Assembly (NCBI GenBank): GCA_035547955.1
Contig: DASZTR010000096.1
Span: 1 to 25,328, forward strand
Length of the DNA stretch: 25,328 bases
Direction: 5' to 3'
Source: Nitrososphaera sp035547955
GTDB lineage: Archaea > Thermoproteota > Nitrososphaeria > Nitrososphaerales > Nitrososphaeraceae
The first letter of the stretch is position 1. Every line of letters begins with the position of its first letter. The notes beneath the pieces are model-generated. The model did not search any database, was not told the DNA's origin, and worked only from the letters and a program-made list of their open reading frames with translations. Positions 13,767 through 19,826 of this stretch are shown in pieces. Made by a program: the position numbers and the translations under genes.

Positions 13767-14027
13767 TCAAGTGACCATTCCAAATTTCAATTCAACGTTT
13801 CCGTTTCTGGTTACATTGACATGGTAAAACTCGCTTTCTGAAATCGGGATAGAGTCAACGGCTTTGCTTCCGCAGGAAGGGCATTTTGGAAATTCATCGT
13901 CGGCAAGAAAGTACGTCGCGCACCAGTAGCACGAAGGGCATAGCACAAAGCTTGCTTTTCTGACCTTCTCCCAATATTTCTGAAAGTGTGGTGGCGACAG
14001 CGATGGTGGCGATGATGTTACAATTAT
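13767..14027 (-). CDS. Zinc-ribbon protein with no standard start codon at the expected place
   Basis: The frame encodes PPHFQKYWEKVRKASF, then a zinc ribbon VLCPSCYWCATYF ... KCPSCGSK, and ends ELKFGMVT. CPSC, CATY-preceding Cys and a second CPSC give two zinc knuckles. The composition upstream of the ribbon is protein-like, yet the frame back to the stop of the previous gene (14055-14057) has no ATG or TTG, and its only GTG (13944-13946) is directly before the ribbon. A GGGAGGAG Shine-Dalgarno motif (complement of 14036-14043) sits 8 nt before an ATA at 14025-14027 and 11 nt before an ATT at 14022-14024. I give the ATA as start; GTG at 13946 (59 aa) is the conservative alternative. It lies directly after the gene at 14055 and is probably coupled to it. 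Confidence 0.55.
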   Translation of the reverse strand: MIVTSSPPSLSPPHFQKYWEKVRKASFVLCPSCYWCATYFLADDEFPKCPSCGSKAVDSIPISESEFYHVNVTRNGNVELKFGMVT

Positions 14028-14054
14028 TAAGCCATCTCCTCCCTTTTCTGCCGA

Positions 14055-14306
14055 TCAGGTCAGAAGGTCCATCGCCATGCGTAGCTCGGCGATTTCCTTT
14101 TCCACGACCTTTCTGTCGAGATCGTCGCTAGCGTATTTTAGCAGAGTTTCACAGGCTTGCAGCTGTGCAAGTATGATGTCTTTTTTGTCAAGGGACAGGG
14201 CATGATAAGGATTTGCAAAGTTGTACGTGACCTTTTTTCCACGTTCATTGCAGCCACACGTCTGGGCAATCATCATATGCACAACTTCAGAATCTGCAAT
14301 ATTCAT
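14055..14306 (-). CDS. Conserved-looking small protein of unknown function
   Basis: This is an 83-aa protein. The head has VVHMMIAQTCGCNERGKK with a Cys-x-Cys pair. The rest is predicted helical and charged (YHALSLDKKDIILAQLQACE, then DLDRKVVEKEIAELRMAMDL). No family is recognised with confidence. A TTTATC box about 30 nt upstream on the minus strand supports a leaderless ATG at 14306. The stop codon is directly followed by the Shine-Dalgarno of the zinc-ribbon gene at 13767-14027, so the two are likely co-transcribed. Confidence 0.7.
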   Translation of the reverse strand: MNIADSEVVHMMIAQTCGCNERGKKVTYNFANPYHALSLDKKDIILAQLQACETLLKYASDDLDRKVVEKEIAELRMAMDLLT

Positions 14307-14556
14307 GAGATGAAGAGGACGTTTATCAGATAAATGCAGTTCTGAAAGAATTTTAGCTATACTAAACCCATTTCATGGTTAAAAATACCACTGGCATACA
14401 CGCAATTATATTAATGTTGCAAGGCTCGGCAGTCCGGTAAATTCTCTTCATTTTTCTCTGCCAACTCAGGCAGGGATAATAGGGGGACTGTACACCTCGT
14501 CATCACCCTGCAACGCTAACCAAAGGGCAAGAGTCGTGTAAAAATCTTTTATCGTG
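14307..14556. other. Short intergenic region
   Basis: About 250 bases between two minus-strand genes. It carries the promoter of the gene at 14055-14306 at its left end; no other gene or RNA was seen. Confidence 0.45.
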
Positions 14557-14730
14557 CTATTCAACTACGTGGACGCTGTGGAAGCTGGACTTGCATTTTG
14601 GACAGTGTGCGTGTACGCTCATGCATTCGATGCAAAAGTCGGCTGCTGCGAGAAATTCAGATTCCGCACCACGGTAAAAGCAATGCTCGCAAAAGCGCTT
14701 GGCCAACCTTGCCCCGGAGGAGGCTACCAT
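14557..14730 (-). CDS. Small protein with three CxxC zinc knuckles
   Basis: The 57-aa product has a basic head, then CEHC, CIEC and CPKC pairs (Cys14/17, Cys33/36, Cys43/46), and ends with SFHSVHVVE. Three CxxC pairs with nearby His suggest one or two bound zinc ions. The even density of Cys in an otherwise ordinary sequence makes a chance ORF unlikely. A TTTAAT box, complement of 14757-14762, lies about 29 nt before the ATG at 14730, the geometry of a leaderless mRNA; it overlaps the stop codon of the upstream gene. Function unknown; possibilities are RNA or ribosome binding, or a zinc-dependent partner of the adjacent roadblock-like protein. Confidence 0.75.
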   Translation of the reverse strand: MVASSGARLAKRFCEHCFYRGAESEFLAAADFCIECMSVHAHCPKCKSSFHSVHVVE

Positions 14731-14756
14731 GCATCTAACTTTTTAGCCACTGCACT

Positions 14757-14762
14757 ATTAAA
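14757..14762 (-). promoter_or_regulatory. TATA box overlapping the stop codon of the upstream gene
   Basis: TTTAAT on the minus strand overlaps the TAA (14758-14760) of the DUF6659-like gene and is centred about 29 nt before the ATG of the next gene. The small zinc protein therefore has its own promoter inside the 3' end of its neighbour. Confidence 0.5.
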
Positions 14763-15129
14763 CCTTCTTGCCACGCTTTGGCTTTTCTTTAAGCAGGGCA
14801 GCCACCTTGTTCCTGATTTTTGCAGAGTCTCCCTTTGTGGAGGCAGAGATGCACAGGATGCCGTCGCCGAGCGGGAAGGTGAAGAGCGTGACCTTGTCGT
14901 GTTCTGTCACGCTGTATCGAAAGGTTCCGAGCCTGTCAGCGTATTGGCGGAGTGTCATGACGTTTGAGAGCGACTGCACATACATCTGCTGTTCCGCAGG
15001 GCCGTTGAGGAGCGGCTGAATCCCCTGCTGGAAGCCTCCCTCGACTACCTCACCGTGTGCGTTAACGATGCCTGCAAAGCGAATGTTCCTATCTAGTTTG
15101 ATAACCCTCTCGCAGAGGCTACGTTGCAT
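14758..15129 (-). CDS. DUF6659-like protein (roadblock/longin-type fold)
   Basis: The 123-aa product shows the pattern of a thaumarchaeal family I know as DUF6659: SLCERVIKLDRNIRFAGIVN at the start, GEVVEGGFQQGIQPLL near 25, a middle helix, then FRYSVTEHDKVTLFTFPLGD near 70-90 and ILCISAS, with a basic tail KEKPKRGKKV. The strand-helix order fits the profilin-like roadblock/LC7 or longin fold, often found with small GTPases or as scaffold subunits. No activity can be assigned. A TATAAAT box (complement of 15152-15158) lies 26 nt before the ATG at 15129, so that ATG is chosen over an in-frame TTG two codons earlier. A related protein is encoded at 13318-13674. Confidence 0.78.
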   Translation of the reverse strand: MQRSLCERVIKLDRNIRFAGIVNAHGEVVEGGFQQGIQPLLNGPAEQQMYVQSLSNVMTLRQYADRLGTFRYSVTEHDKVTLFTFPLGDGILCISASTKGDSAKIRNKVAALLKEKPKRGKKV

Positions 15130-15151
15130 GGGCAAGTGAAGCCTGTGGGGC

Positions 15152-15158
15152 TATAAAT
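15152..15158 (-). promoter_or_regulatory. TATA box of the DUF6659-like gene
   Basis: ATTTATA on the minus strand is centred 26 nt before the ATG at 15129, an ideal spacing for a leaderless transcript. Confidence 0.65.
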
Positions 15159-15167
15159 CGTTTTTAT

Positions 15168-15458
15168 TTACACGGCAAGCCGCGTTTCTATAGCGTGCCC
15201 TTCTTTGATGTGCGCAGAGTAATGGACGTGCACGAGCTCGTTGATGTCTGCGTCCGTAAAGTACTTGATAGAGTACCTGGCAAGGACCATCTTGCAGTCG
15301 GCGCAGTATACCTCCTTGAACCTTGGTTCGCCGGGATAATCACCATCGTTTGCGTGAATTATTATCCTGCAATCACCGGACCAGAAAAGTGTCGTGCTTG
15401 TTCTGCAAAAAGCGCATCTTGGACGTCTTGTAGTATATGACCTCTCCGCGCCTTTCAA
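15168..15458 (-). CDS. Putative zinc-binding protein overlapping the 3' end of endA
   Basis: This 96-aa ORF has CAFC near residue 15 and CADC near residue 52, a plausible zinc pair, followed by a helix-rich end (YFTDADINELVHVHYSAHIK). The sequence after the endA stop is clearly protein-like (FKEVYCADCKMVLARYSIKY). The only in-frame start near the beginning is TTG at 15458, directly after a TAA; the next ATG is beyond the second CxxC. If the TTG is right, the first 86 bases overlap the end of endA out of frame. The alternative is that the real protein starts later and the CAFC is fortuitous. Same strand as endA, so probably co-transcribed. Confidence 0.6.
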   Translation of the reverse strand: MKGAERSYTTRRPRCAFCRTSTTLFWSGDCRIIIHANDGDYPGEPRFKEVYCADCKMVLARYSIKYFTDADINELVHVHYSAHIKEGHAIETRLAV

Positions 15459-16020
15459 TTACTGCCACAACAGCTTCCTTTCCCATCTTTTCAATCTGCT
15501 CTATGGCGCTCGCAAAGCCCCTTGCAGTCACGTTTGTGCCTTCGTTAATCCCAAAGACCACGTATTTTGCCGGCTTTTTCTCGTACTCGCCCCTTTCGTA
15601 CACGCGGAAATCGTCTCCAAATCCAAAGCCCTCCTTTGCCACGTACCCACGGCTGCGGAGGTCGCGGTAGACTAGGAACTTGGTCATGATGTTCCGGTCG
15701 TGCTTTAGCAGGTGCTCAAAGAGCGCGTTAAAGGTCATGTCATTTTTTCCGGCAAGCGTCAGACGCTTTGCCTGCAACAGGTACAGTGCCTCGTACGGCT
15801 TTAGCACATACTCCTGCCCTTCGCGCTCGCCAAAGCCCCGGGTGCGGAGCTCGTCCTGTGACCTTGTTTCTTCTATCAGTACTTTGCCCCCGCCTGCGAG
15901 CTTTGCCTCGACAACTGCAGGCTGCACCACCTCTTCTGTTTGTTGCTGTTGTTGCGCGGATTGTGATTGTTGTTGTTCACCAAATGGTGCAGAAGAAGGA
16001 GGTGAAGACGACGAGGACAT
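15373..16020 (-). CDS. endA: tRNA-splicing endonuclease (EndA)
   Basis: EndA cuts bulge-helix-bulge motifs in precursor tRNA and rRNA. The 215-aa product has a Ser/Gln-rich low-complexity head (1-35), an N-terminal domain with YVLKPYEALYLLQAKRL near 71-87, and the catalytic domain with YRDLRSRGYVAKEGFGFGDD (118-137), FRVYERGEYE and a closing strand VIYYKTSKMRF. Of the usual Tyr-His-Lys triad, Tyr141 and a Lys at about 181 are visible, but the position of the His, just before the AKYVV strand, is Pro150. I therefore suspect a variant or partner-dependent subunit. The start at 16020 is chosen because the TATA box at 16048-16054 precedes it; a longer frame to 16149 runs into rpl10e. Confidence 0.87.
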   Translation of the reverse strand: MSSSSSPPSSAPFGEQQQSQSAQQQQQTEEVVQPAVVEAKLAGGGKVLIEETRSQDELRTRGFGEREGQEYVLKPYEALYLLQAKRLTLAGKNDMTFNALFEHLLKHDRNIMTKFLVYRDLRSRGYVAKEGFGFGDDFRVYERGEYEKKPAKYVVFGINEGTNVTARGFASAIEQIEKMGKEAVVAVIERRGEVIYYKTSKMRFLQNKHDTFLVR

Positions 16021-16047
16021 AACGATTAAATCACAGCAGACTTCCAC

Positions 16048-16054
16048 ATTTAAG
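16048..16054. promoter_or_regulatory. TATA-like element shared by divergent endA and rpl10e
   Basis: ATTTAAG reads CTTAAAT on the other strand, so it is TATA-like in both directions. Its centre is about 26 nt from the rpl10e ATG (16077) and about 31 nt from the endA ATG (16020). The 56-bp spacer has no second good box at the right distance for either gene. Confidence 0.5.
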
Positions 16055-16076
16055 CATTCAAATTTAGTGCATTGAT

Positions 16077-16595
16077 ATGAAGGGAGTAAATTATCGCGAG
16101 ACGCGCGGGATGCCTTATGTGAGGCGCGAATACATTTCCGGCAAGCCACAGCTCAAGATCGCAAGGTTTGCGTCCGGCCAGGCAAGCCAAGATTATGATT
16201 ACAAGCTCGAACTAATAGTCACGGAAAAGATCCAGATAAGACACAATGCCCTTGAGGCGGCTAGGCTGGCTGCAAACAAGAGGATGGCCACGGCAGGCGA
16301 GATGAGCTTTTTCTCGATGCTCAGGGTTTATCCCCACGTCATACTCAGGGAGAACAAGATGATCGCAACAGCAGGTGCAGACCGTCTACAAGAGGGGATG
16401 CGCCGCGCTTTTGGCAAGGCGACTGGCCTTGCGGCTAGGGTAAAGCCGGACCAAGTCATATTCGAGGCGTACGTCACTGCGGCAAACCTTGCGCTTGCAA
16501 AAGAAGGATTCAAGGTCGCATCAAGCAAGCTCGGTTGCCCGACCTACACGCGCGTCACTGCGCTTAAGCCGCAGGTCGCCAAGATAGAAGAATAA
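16077..16595 (+). CDS. rpl10e: 50S ribosomal protein L10e (uL16 family)
   Basis: This is the archaeal/eukaryotic member of the uL16 family, placed near the peptidyl-transferase and 5S rRNA region of the large subunit. The 172-aa product has the family blocks YRETRGMPYVRREYISGKPQ in its first part, SGQASQDYDYKLELIV, IRHNALEAARLAANKRM, FSMLRVYPHVILRENKM and ADRLQEGMRRAFGKATG. The end, CPTYTRVTALKPQVAKIEE, is complete. The ATG at 16077 fits a leaderless transcript from the box at 16048-16054. A T-rich terminator follows. Confidence 0.95.
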   Translation: MKGVNYRETRGMPYVRREYISGKPQLKIARFASGQASQDYDYKLELIVTEKIQIRHNALEAARLAANKRMATAGEMSFFSMLRVYPHVILRENKMIATAGADRLQEGMRRAFGKATGLAARVKPDQVIFEAYVTAANLALAKEGFKVASSKLGCPTYTRVTALKPQVAKIEE

Positions 16596-16606
16596 AAACA
16601 AAGAAG

Positions 16607-16622
16607 TTTTTTCTTTTCTTCT
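16607..16622 (+). terminator. Pyrimidine-tract terminator of rpl10e
   Basis: TTTTTTCTTTTCTTCTT begins 11 nt after the stop codon. AAGAA just before it can pair with the TTCTT, giving a weak stem. Archaeal polymerases commonly stop at such tracts. Confidence 0.5.
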
Positions 16623-16630
16623 TATTATCT

Positions 16631-17263
16631 CTATAGTTTTGCAACCAGCGCCCTGATGCTGTCAGAGTTGCAAGCGCTCTTTTCCCCTTCTTTTCCTCTT
16701 CCACCGGTCGCCTTGCAGATCAGCGCGGTGATGTTGTCGATTTCTACATTGATTGCCTTGCCTATCGCCGAGTTGGGATTGCTTAGTTCTGCCTCTACCT
16801 TGTCGTGGGTCATATTCTGGATGAGCTCCGGGCTATAGCCAGCTCCAACCTGCATATACTGGCCGTCTACCAGTAGAAAGGGGATCATCTGGTCGGGGTT
16901 GTACATGTCCAAGATTTCGTAGTCCTTGTCGTCAAGCTCTTGCATCGGGTCAAAGTTGCGATCCGCAGTCTCTTTTCCAGCAAACTCTACAGTGTCGCTT
17001 GCGTATTTTGCCCTTGCCAAGTTGAATGTAGGAACGTTGAGGTATTTTTCGTCGTGGTCGGCGCTCTTATCTTCTGCCACGCCTTCCCACTTGCCGAAGC
17101 GCTCTAGCGCCTTGACGATTGCCCATCGTTCTGCCGCGCAGAACGGGCAAAAGCCGGCACCCATGAAATAAACCAGAGATTTCCCGCCGGGCCTCTTTAG
17201 TGGCTGGTCTGTCACGTGCATAAACTTGCCGACGACCCTCTTTGGAACGAAACTGCTACTCAC
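16631..17263 (-). CDS. DUF929 thioredoxin-like protein
   Basis: DUF929 proteins are archaeal thioredoxin-fold proteins. The 210-aa product has a thioredoxin-type start, KSLVYFMGAGFCPFCAAERW, with the redox pair Cys39-Pro-Phe-Cys42, and the cis-Pro region MIPFLLVDGQYMQVGAGY near 130. Two more cysteines near the end (ICKATGG and SACNSD) might form a second disulphide. No signal peptide or membrane segment is visible, unlike some DUF929 proteins, so it is probably cytosolic. The start is GTG at 17263, placed 24-27 nt downstream of an ATAAAATA box. Target substrates are unknown. Convergent with rpl10e and divergent from pgk. Confidence 0.88.
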   Translation of the reverse strand: MSSSFVPKRVVGKFMHVTDQPLKRPGGKSLVYFMGAGFCPFCAAERWAIVKALERFGKWEGVAEDKSADHDEKYLNVPTFNLARAKYASDTVEFAGKETADRNFDPMQELDDKDYEILDMYNPDQMIPFLLVDGQYMQVGAGYSPELIQNMTHDKVEAELSNPNSAIGKAINVEIDNITALICKATGGRGKEGEKSACNSDSIRALVAKL

Positions 17264-17282
17264 GCTTGTTTGGCGGCGCCGT

Positions 17283-17290
17283 TATTTTAT
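17283..17290 (-). promoter_or_regulatory. TATA box of the DUF929 gene
   Basis: ATAAAATA on the minus strand lies about 24 nt before the GTG at 17263. It supports a leaderless message with a GTG start. Confidence 0.55.
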
Positions 17291-17371
17291 TAAGTGTTTT
17301 GAGGATTTCCATTCTAGCATATGCTTTCGGAAAGGTAAATAATCTCCTACCTTTTAGCTGTCCCATATCCA

Positions 17372-18580
17372 TTGGCGCTCAGAACCCTTACCGATCTGGA
17401 CGACGGCAAGTTTGGCGGAAAACGGGTGTTTGTTAGGGTCGATTTCAACGTCAGCGTGAGCAACGGTACCGTAGGCGAGGACTACCGCATCCGCATGACG
17501 ATACCCACGATAGAGTATCTCACAAAGAGGGGAGCAAAGGTCATCCTTGCGTCGCACCTTGGCAGGCCGGACGGCCGCGACGATGATTACACTCTTGCGC
17601 CGGTGGCAAAGCGCCTGTCAGAGATAGTCGGCAGCAGGCAGGGTATGAAGGTCAGGTTTGCGCACGACTGTATAGGCCAGTCGGTTGAAAACGAAGTCAA
17701 CAAGATGAACAACGGAGACATACTGCTCCTTGAGAACCTGCGCTTTTACAAGGAGGAAGAGGCAAACGATTTGGAATTCTGTGAAAAGCTTGCGGGACTT
17801 GCAGACATGTATGTAAACGACGCGTTCAGCACGTCGCACAGAAAACACGCCTCCACCTACGGCATGGCAAAGCTCGTCGATGCAAGGCTTGCCGGCTTTA
17901 ACATGAGAAAGGAAGTCGAGTACCTGTCGATGATGAAGAACAACCCTATAAAGCCTTTCAAGGTAGTCGTAGGCGGTGTCAAGATAAAGGACAAGATCGG
18001 CGCGCTGGAACATCTTCTCATGAAGGCAGACAAGGTGATAATCGGCGGCGCGGCGGCGTACACGTTCCTCAAGGCCAAAGGCTTCAAAACGGGAAAATCC
18101 CTAATCGACAACGAGCACCTGCCGTGGGTCTCAAAAGCCCTTGCGTCGTACGGTGACAAGATAATGCTCCCTACAGACCACGTGGCAGCCATATCGCCGG
18201 CAGACACATCGATAACAATGGTTAAGGGCGACATACCTGACGGTATGGCAGGCTTTGACATCGGCAACGAGACCATAGAGCGCTATTCCGCAGAGGTGAG
18301 CGGAACAAACGGCGCAGGCATGATATTCTGGAACGGCCCTATGGGCATGTTCGAGGTCCGGGCATTTGCAAACGGCACGGTAAACATCGCCAAAAGCATG
18401 GCTCTTGCGTACTGGCGGGGCGCAAAAACGCTAATAGGAGGAGGCGACACGCTAGAGGCAATGAAAAAGTCTGGCGTCGCCGAAAACGAGGTGAGCCACG
18501 TCTCGACGGGAGGCGGCGCGACCCTCCGCTACCTTGCTGGCGACGAGATGCCCGGTGTATCGGTATTGAACGGCCAGTAG
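17372..18580 (+). CDS. pgk: Phosphoglycerate kinase
   Basis: Pgk interconverts 1,3-bisphosphoglycerate and 3-phosphoglycerate with ATP/ADP. In an autotroph such as an ammonia-oxidising archaeon it mainly serves gluconeogenesis. The 402-aa product has all family blocks: VFVRVDFNV near 19, ILASHLGRPDGR near 58, LLLENLRFYKEEE near 119, VNDAFSTSHRKHAS near 147, VVVGGVKIKDKIGALEHL near 199, IFWNGPMGMFE near 319 and STGGGATLRYLAGDEMPG near 380. The GGVKIKDKI block is GGAKVSDKI in most bacteria. The start is TTG at 17372, 9 codons before the first conserved block; a TAAATAAT box near 17336 lies about 35 nt upstream. Confidence 0.95.
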   Translation: MALRTLTDLDDGKFGGKRVFVRVDFNVSVSNGTVGEDYRIRMTIPTIEYLTKRGAKVILASHLGRPDGRDDDYTLAPVAKRLSEIVGSRQGMKVRFAHDCIGQSVENEVNKMNNGDILLLENLRFYKEEEANDLEFCEKLAGLADMYVNDAFSTSHRKHASTYGMAKLVDARLAGFNMRKEVEYLSMMKNNPIKPFKVVVGGVKIKDKIGALEHLLMKADKVIIGGAAAYTFLKAKGFKTGKSLIDNEHLPWVSKALASYGDKIMLPTDHVAAISPADTSITMVKGDIPDGMAGFDIGNETIERYSAEVSGTNGAGMIFWNGPMGMFEVRAFANGTVNIAKSMALAYWRGAKTLIGGGDTLEAMKKSGVAENEVSHVSTGGGATLRYLAGDEMPGVSVLNGQ

Positions 18581-18647
18581 AGCAGTAGTAGTGGTAGTGA
18601 TAGAGAAGAACAGACGCGAGCTATGGAATTAATTATCATCGTCACTA

Positions 18648-18657
18648 TTATAAAATA
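18648..18657 (+). promoter_or_regulatory. TATA box of the Y-family polymerase gene
   Basis: TTATAAAATA is centred about 38 nt before the TTG at 18690, placing transcription start near 18678 and leaving a leader of about 12 nt. Confidence 0.55.
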
Positions 18658-18689
18658 CGGGGCTGTCAATAATAACGTCGACGGCCATA

Positions 18690-19826
18690 TTGTCATCGCC
18701 TCCTCTACAGAGGGTAATCATGCACATCGACTTTGACTATTTTTTCGCCCAGTGTGAGGAAGTCCGCAAGCCGGAGATAAGGCAGAGGCCGGTGCTGGTG
18801 TGCGTCTTTTCCGGCAGGACGGAAGACAGTGGCGTGGTGAGCACTGCCAACTATGTGGCAAGAAAATACGGCGTCAAGTCCGGCATCCCGATCCGGGTCG
18901 CCAAGGCAAAGCTTGCGGGTATAGACGATGCGCTGTTTCTGCCGCTTGATGCAGAGTATTACAGGGAGGTATCCCAAAACGCGATGGCTGCCATTAGAAA
19001 ATATGCTGATGTCTTTGAGCATTTAGGGATTGACGAGTGCTTTATCGACGTGTCAAGGCGTGCCGCTAGCATGAATGATAACAATAATTTTGACGCCGCC
19101 GCGGCGCTTGCGCGTGCTATTAAGCAGCAGGTACAAGAACGCACGAAACTGACTTGCTCCATCGGCGTTGCTCCAAGTAAGATTCTTGCCAAGATAGCGT
19201 CTGACTATGACAAGCCGGACGGCTTGACGGTGGTCCGTCCAGAAAACGCGCTACAGTTTGTCTCTGCCCTTGACGCCGACAGGATACCAGGCATAGGCCC
19301 CAAGACCCGCGACAGGCTTGCAGAACTTGGCGTCAAGACCGCCGGTAACCTTGCGTCGTTTGACTTTTTCAGGTTGATAGCGGAGTTTGGCAAGAAAACT
19401 GCGACCTACATTCACAATGCCGCGATGGGGATCGACGATGAGCCAGTCATTGAATCGGCAGAGGGGGAGCGCAAGCAGCAGATCATGCGCATAATCACGC
19501 TGAAAAAGGACATCCAGAGTGCAAGAGAGATATACGCCGACCTGGAAGAGATATGCAGGGACGTCTACGAAAGCGCAACCGTAAAGAAGGTGGCATTTGG
19601 ATCAGTCGGCATAATCCTGATCCTTGGCGACCTTGAAAATGTCACGAGATCGCGGGCGCTCAAGGCCCATGCGTCAAGTTTCGATCTATTGCATTTGACG
19701 GCAAAAGCGCTGCTCGACGAGACAATAGCAAACATTGAGAGGAAAAGGGGCGTACGCAGGCTTGGCGTGCGCATATCGGATTTTCAGGACAGCACAGGAC
19801 AGGGCACGCTGTCTGATTTTTCATGA
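18690..19826 (+). CDS. dinB: Y-family translesion DNA polymerase (Dpo4/DinB)
   Basis: This is an error-prone polymerase that copies past damaged bases. The catalytic acids are present: Asp14 in MHIDFDYFFAQCEEV and Asp115/Glu116 in HLGIDECFIDVS. The residue at the steric-gate position is Phe19. GVAPSKILAKIASDYDKPDG near 150, the helix-hairpin-helix IPGIGPKTRDRLAELGVKTA near 188, and the little-finger domain from about 240 complete the 378-aa protein. The C-terminal QGTLSDFS resembles a PCNA-interacting QxxLxxF motif. TTG at 18690 is used; an ATG at 18720, directly before the first catalytic block, is the alternative. Its last 6 bases overlap the end of the convergent sortase gene. Confidence 0.93.
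   Translation: MSSPPLQRVIMHIDFDYFFAQCEEVRKPEIRQRPVLVCVFSGRTEDSGVVSTANYVARKYGVKSGIPIRVAKAKLAGIDDALFLPLDAEYYREVSQNAMAAIRKYADVFEHLGIDECFIDVSRRAASMNDNNNFDAAAALARAIKQQVQERTKLTCSIGVAPSKILAKIASDYDKPDGLTVVRPENALQFVSALDADRIPGIGPKTRDRLAELGVKTAGNLASFDFFRLIAEFGKKTATYIHNAAMGIDDEPVIESAEGERKQQIMRIITLKKDIQSAREIYADLEEICRDVYESATVKKVAFGSVGIILILGDLENVTRSRALKAHASSFDLLHLTAKALLDETIANIERKRGVRRLGVRISDFQDSTGQGTLSDFS

Noticed and set aside
18581..18605. AGTAGTAGTGGTAGTG repeat-like run after pgk
   Set aside because: Short imperfect triplet run with no array structure; no CRISPR repeats or spacers were seen anywhere in the window.
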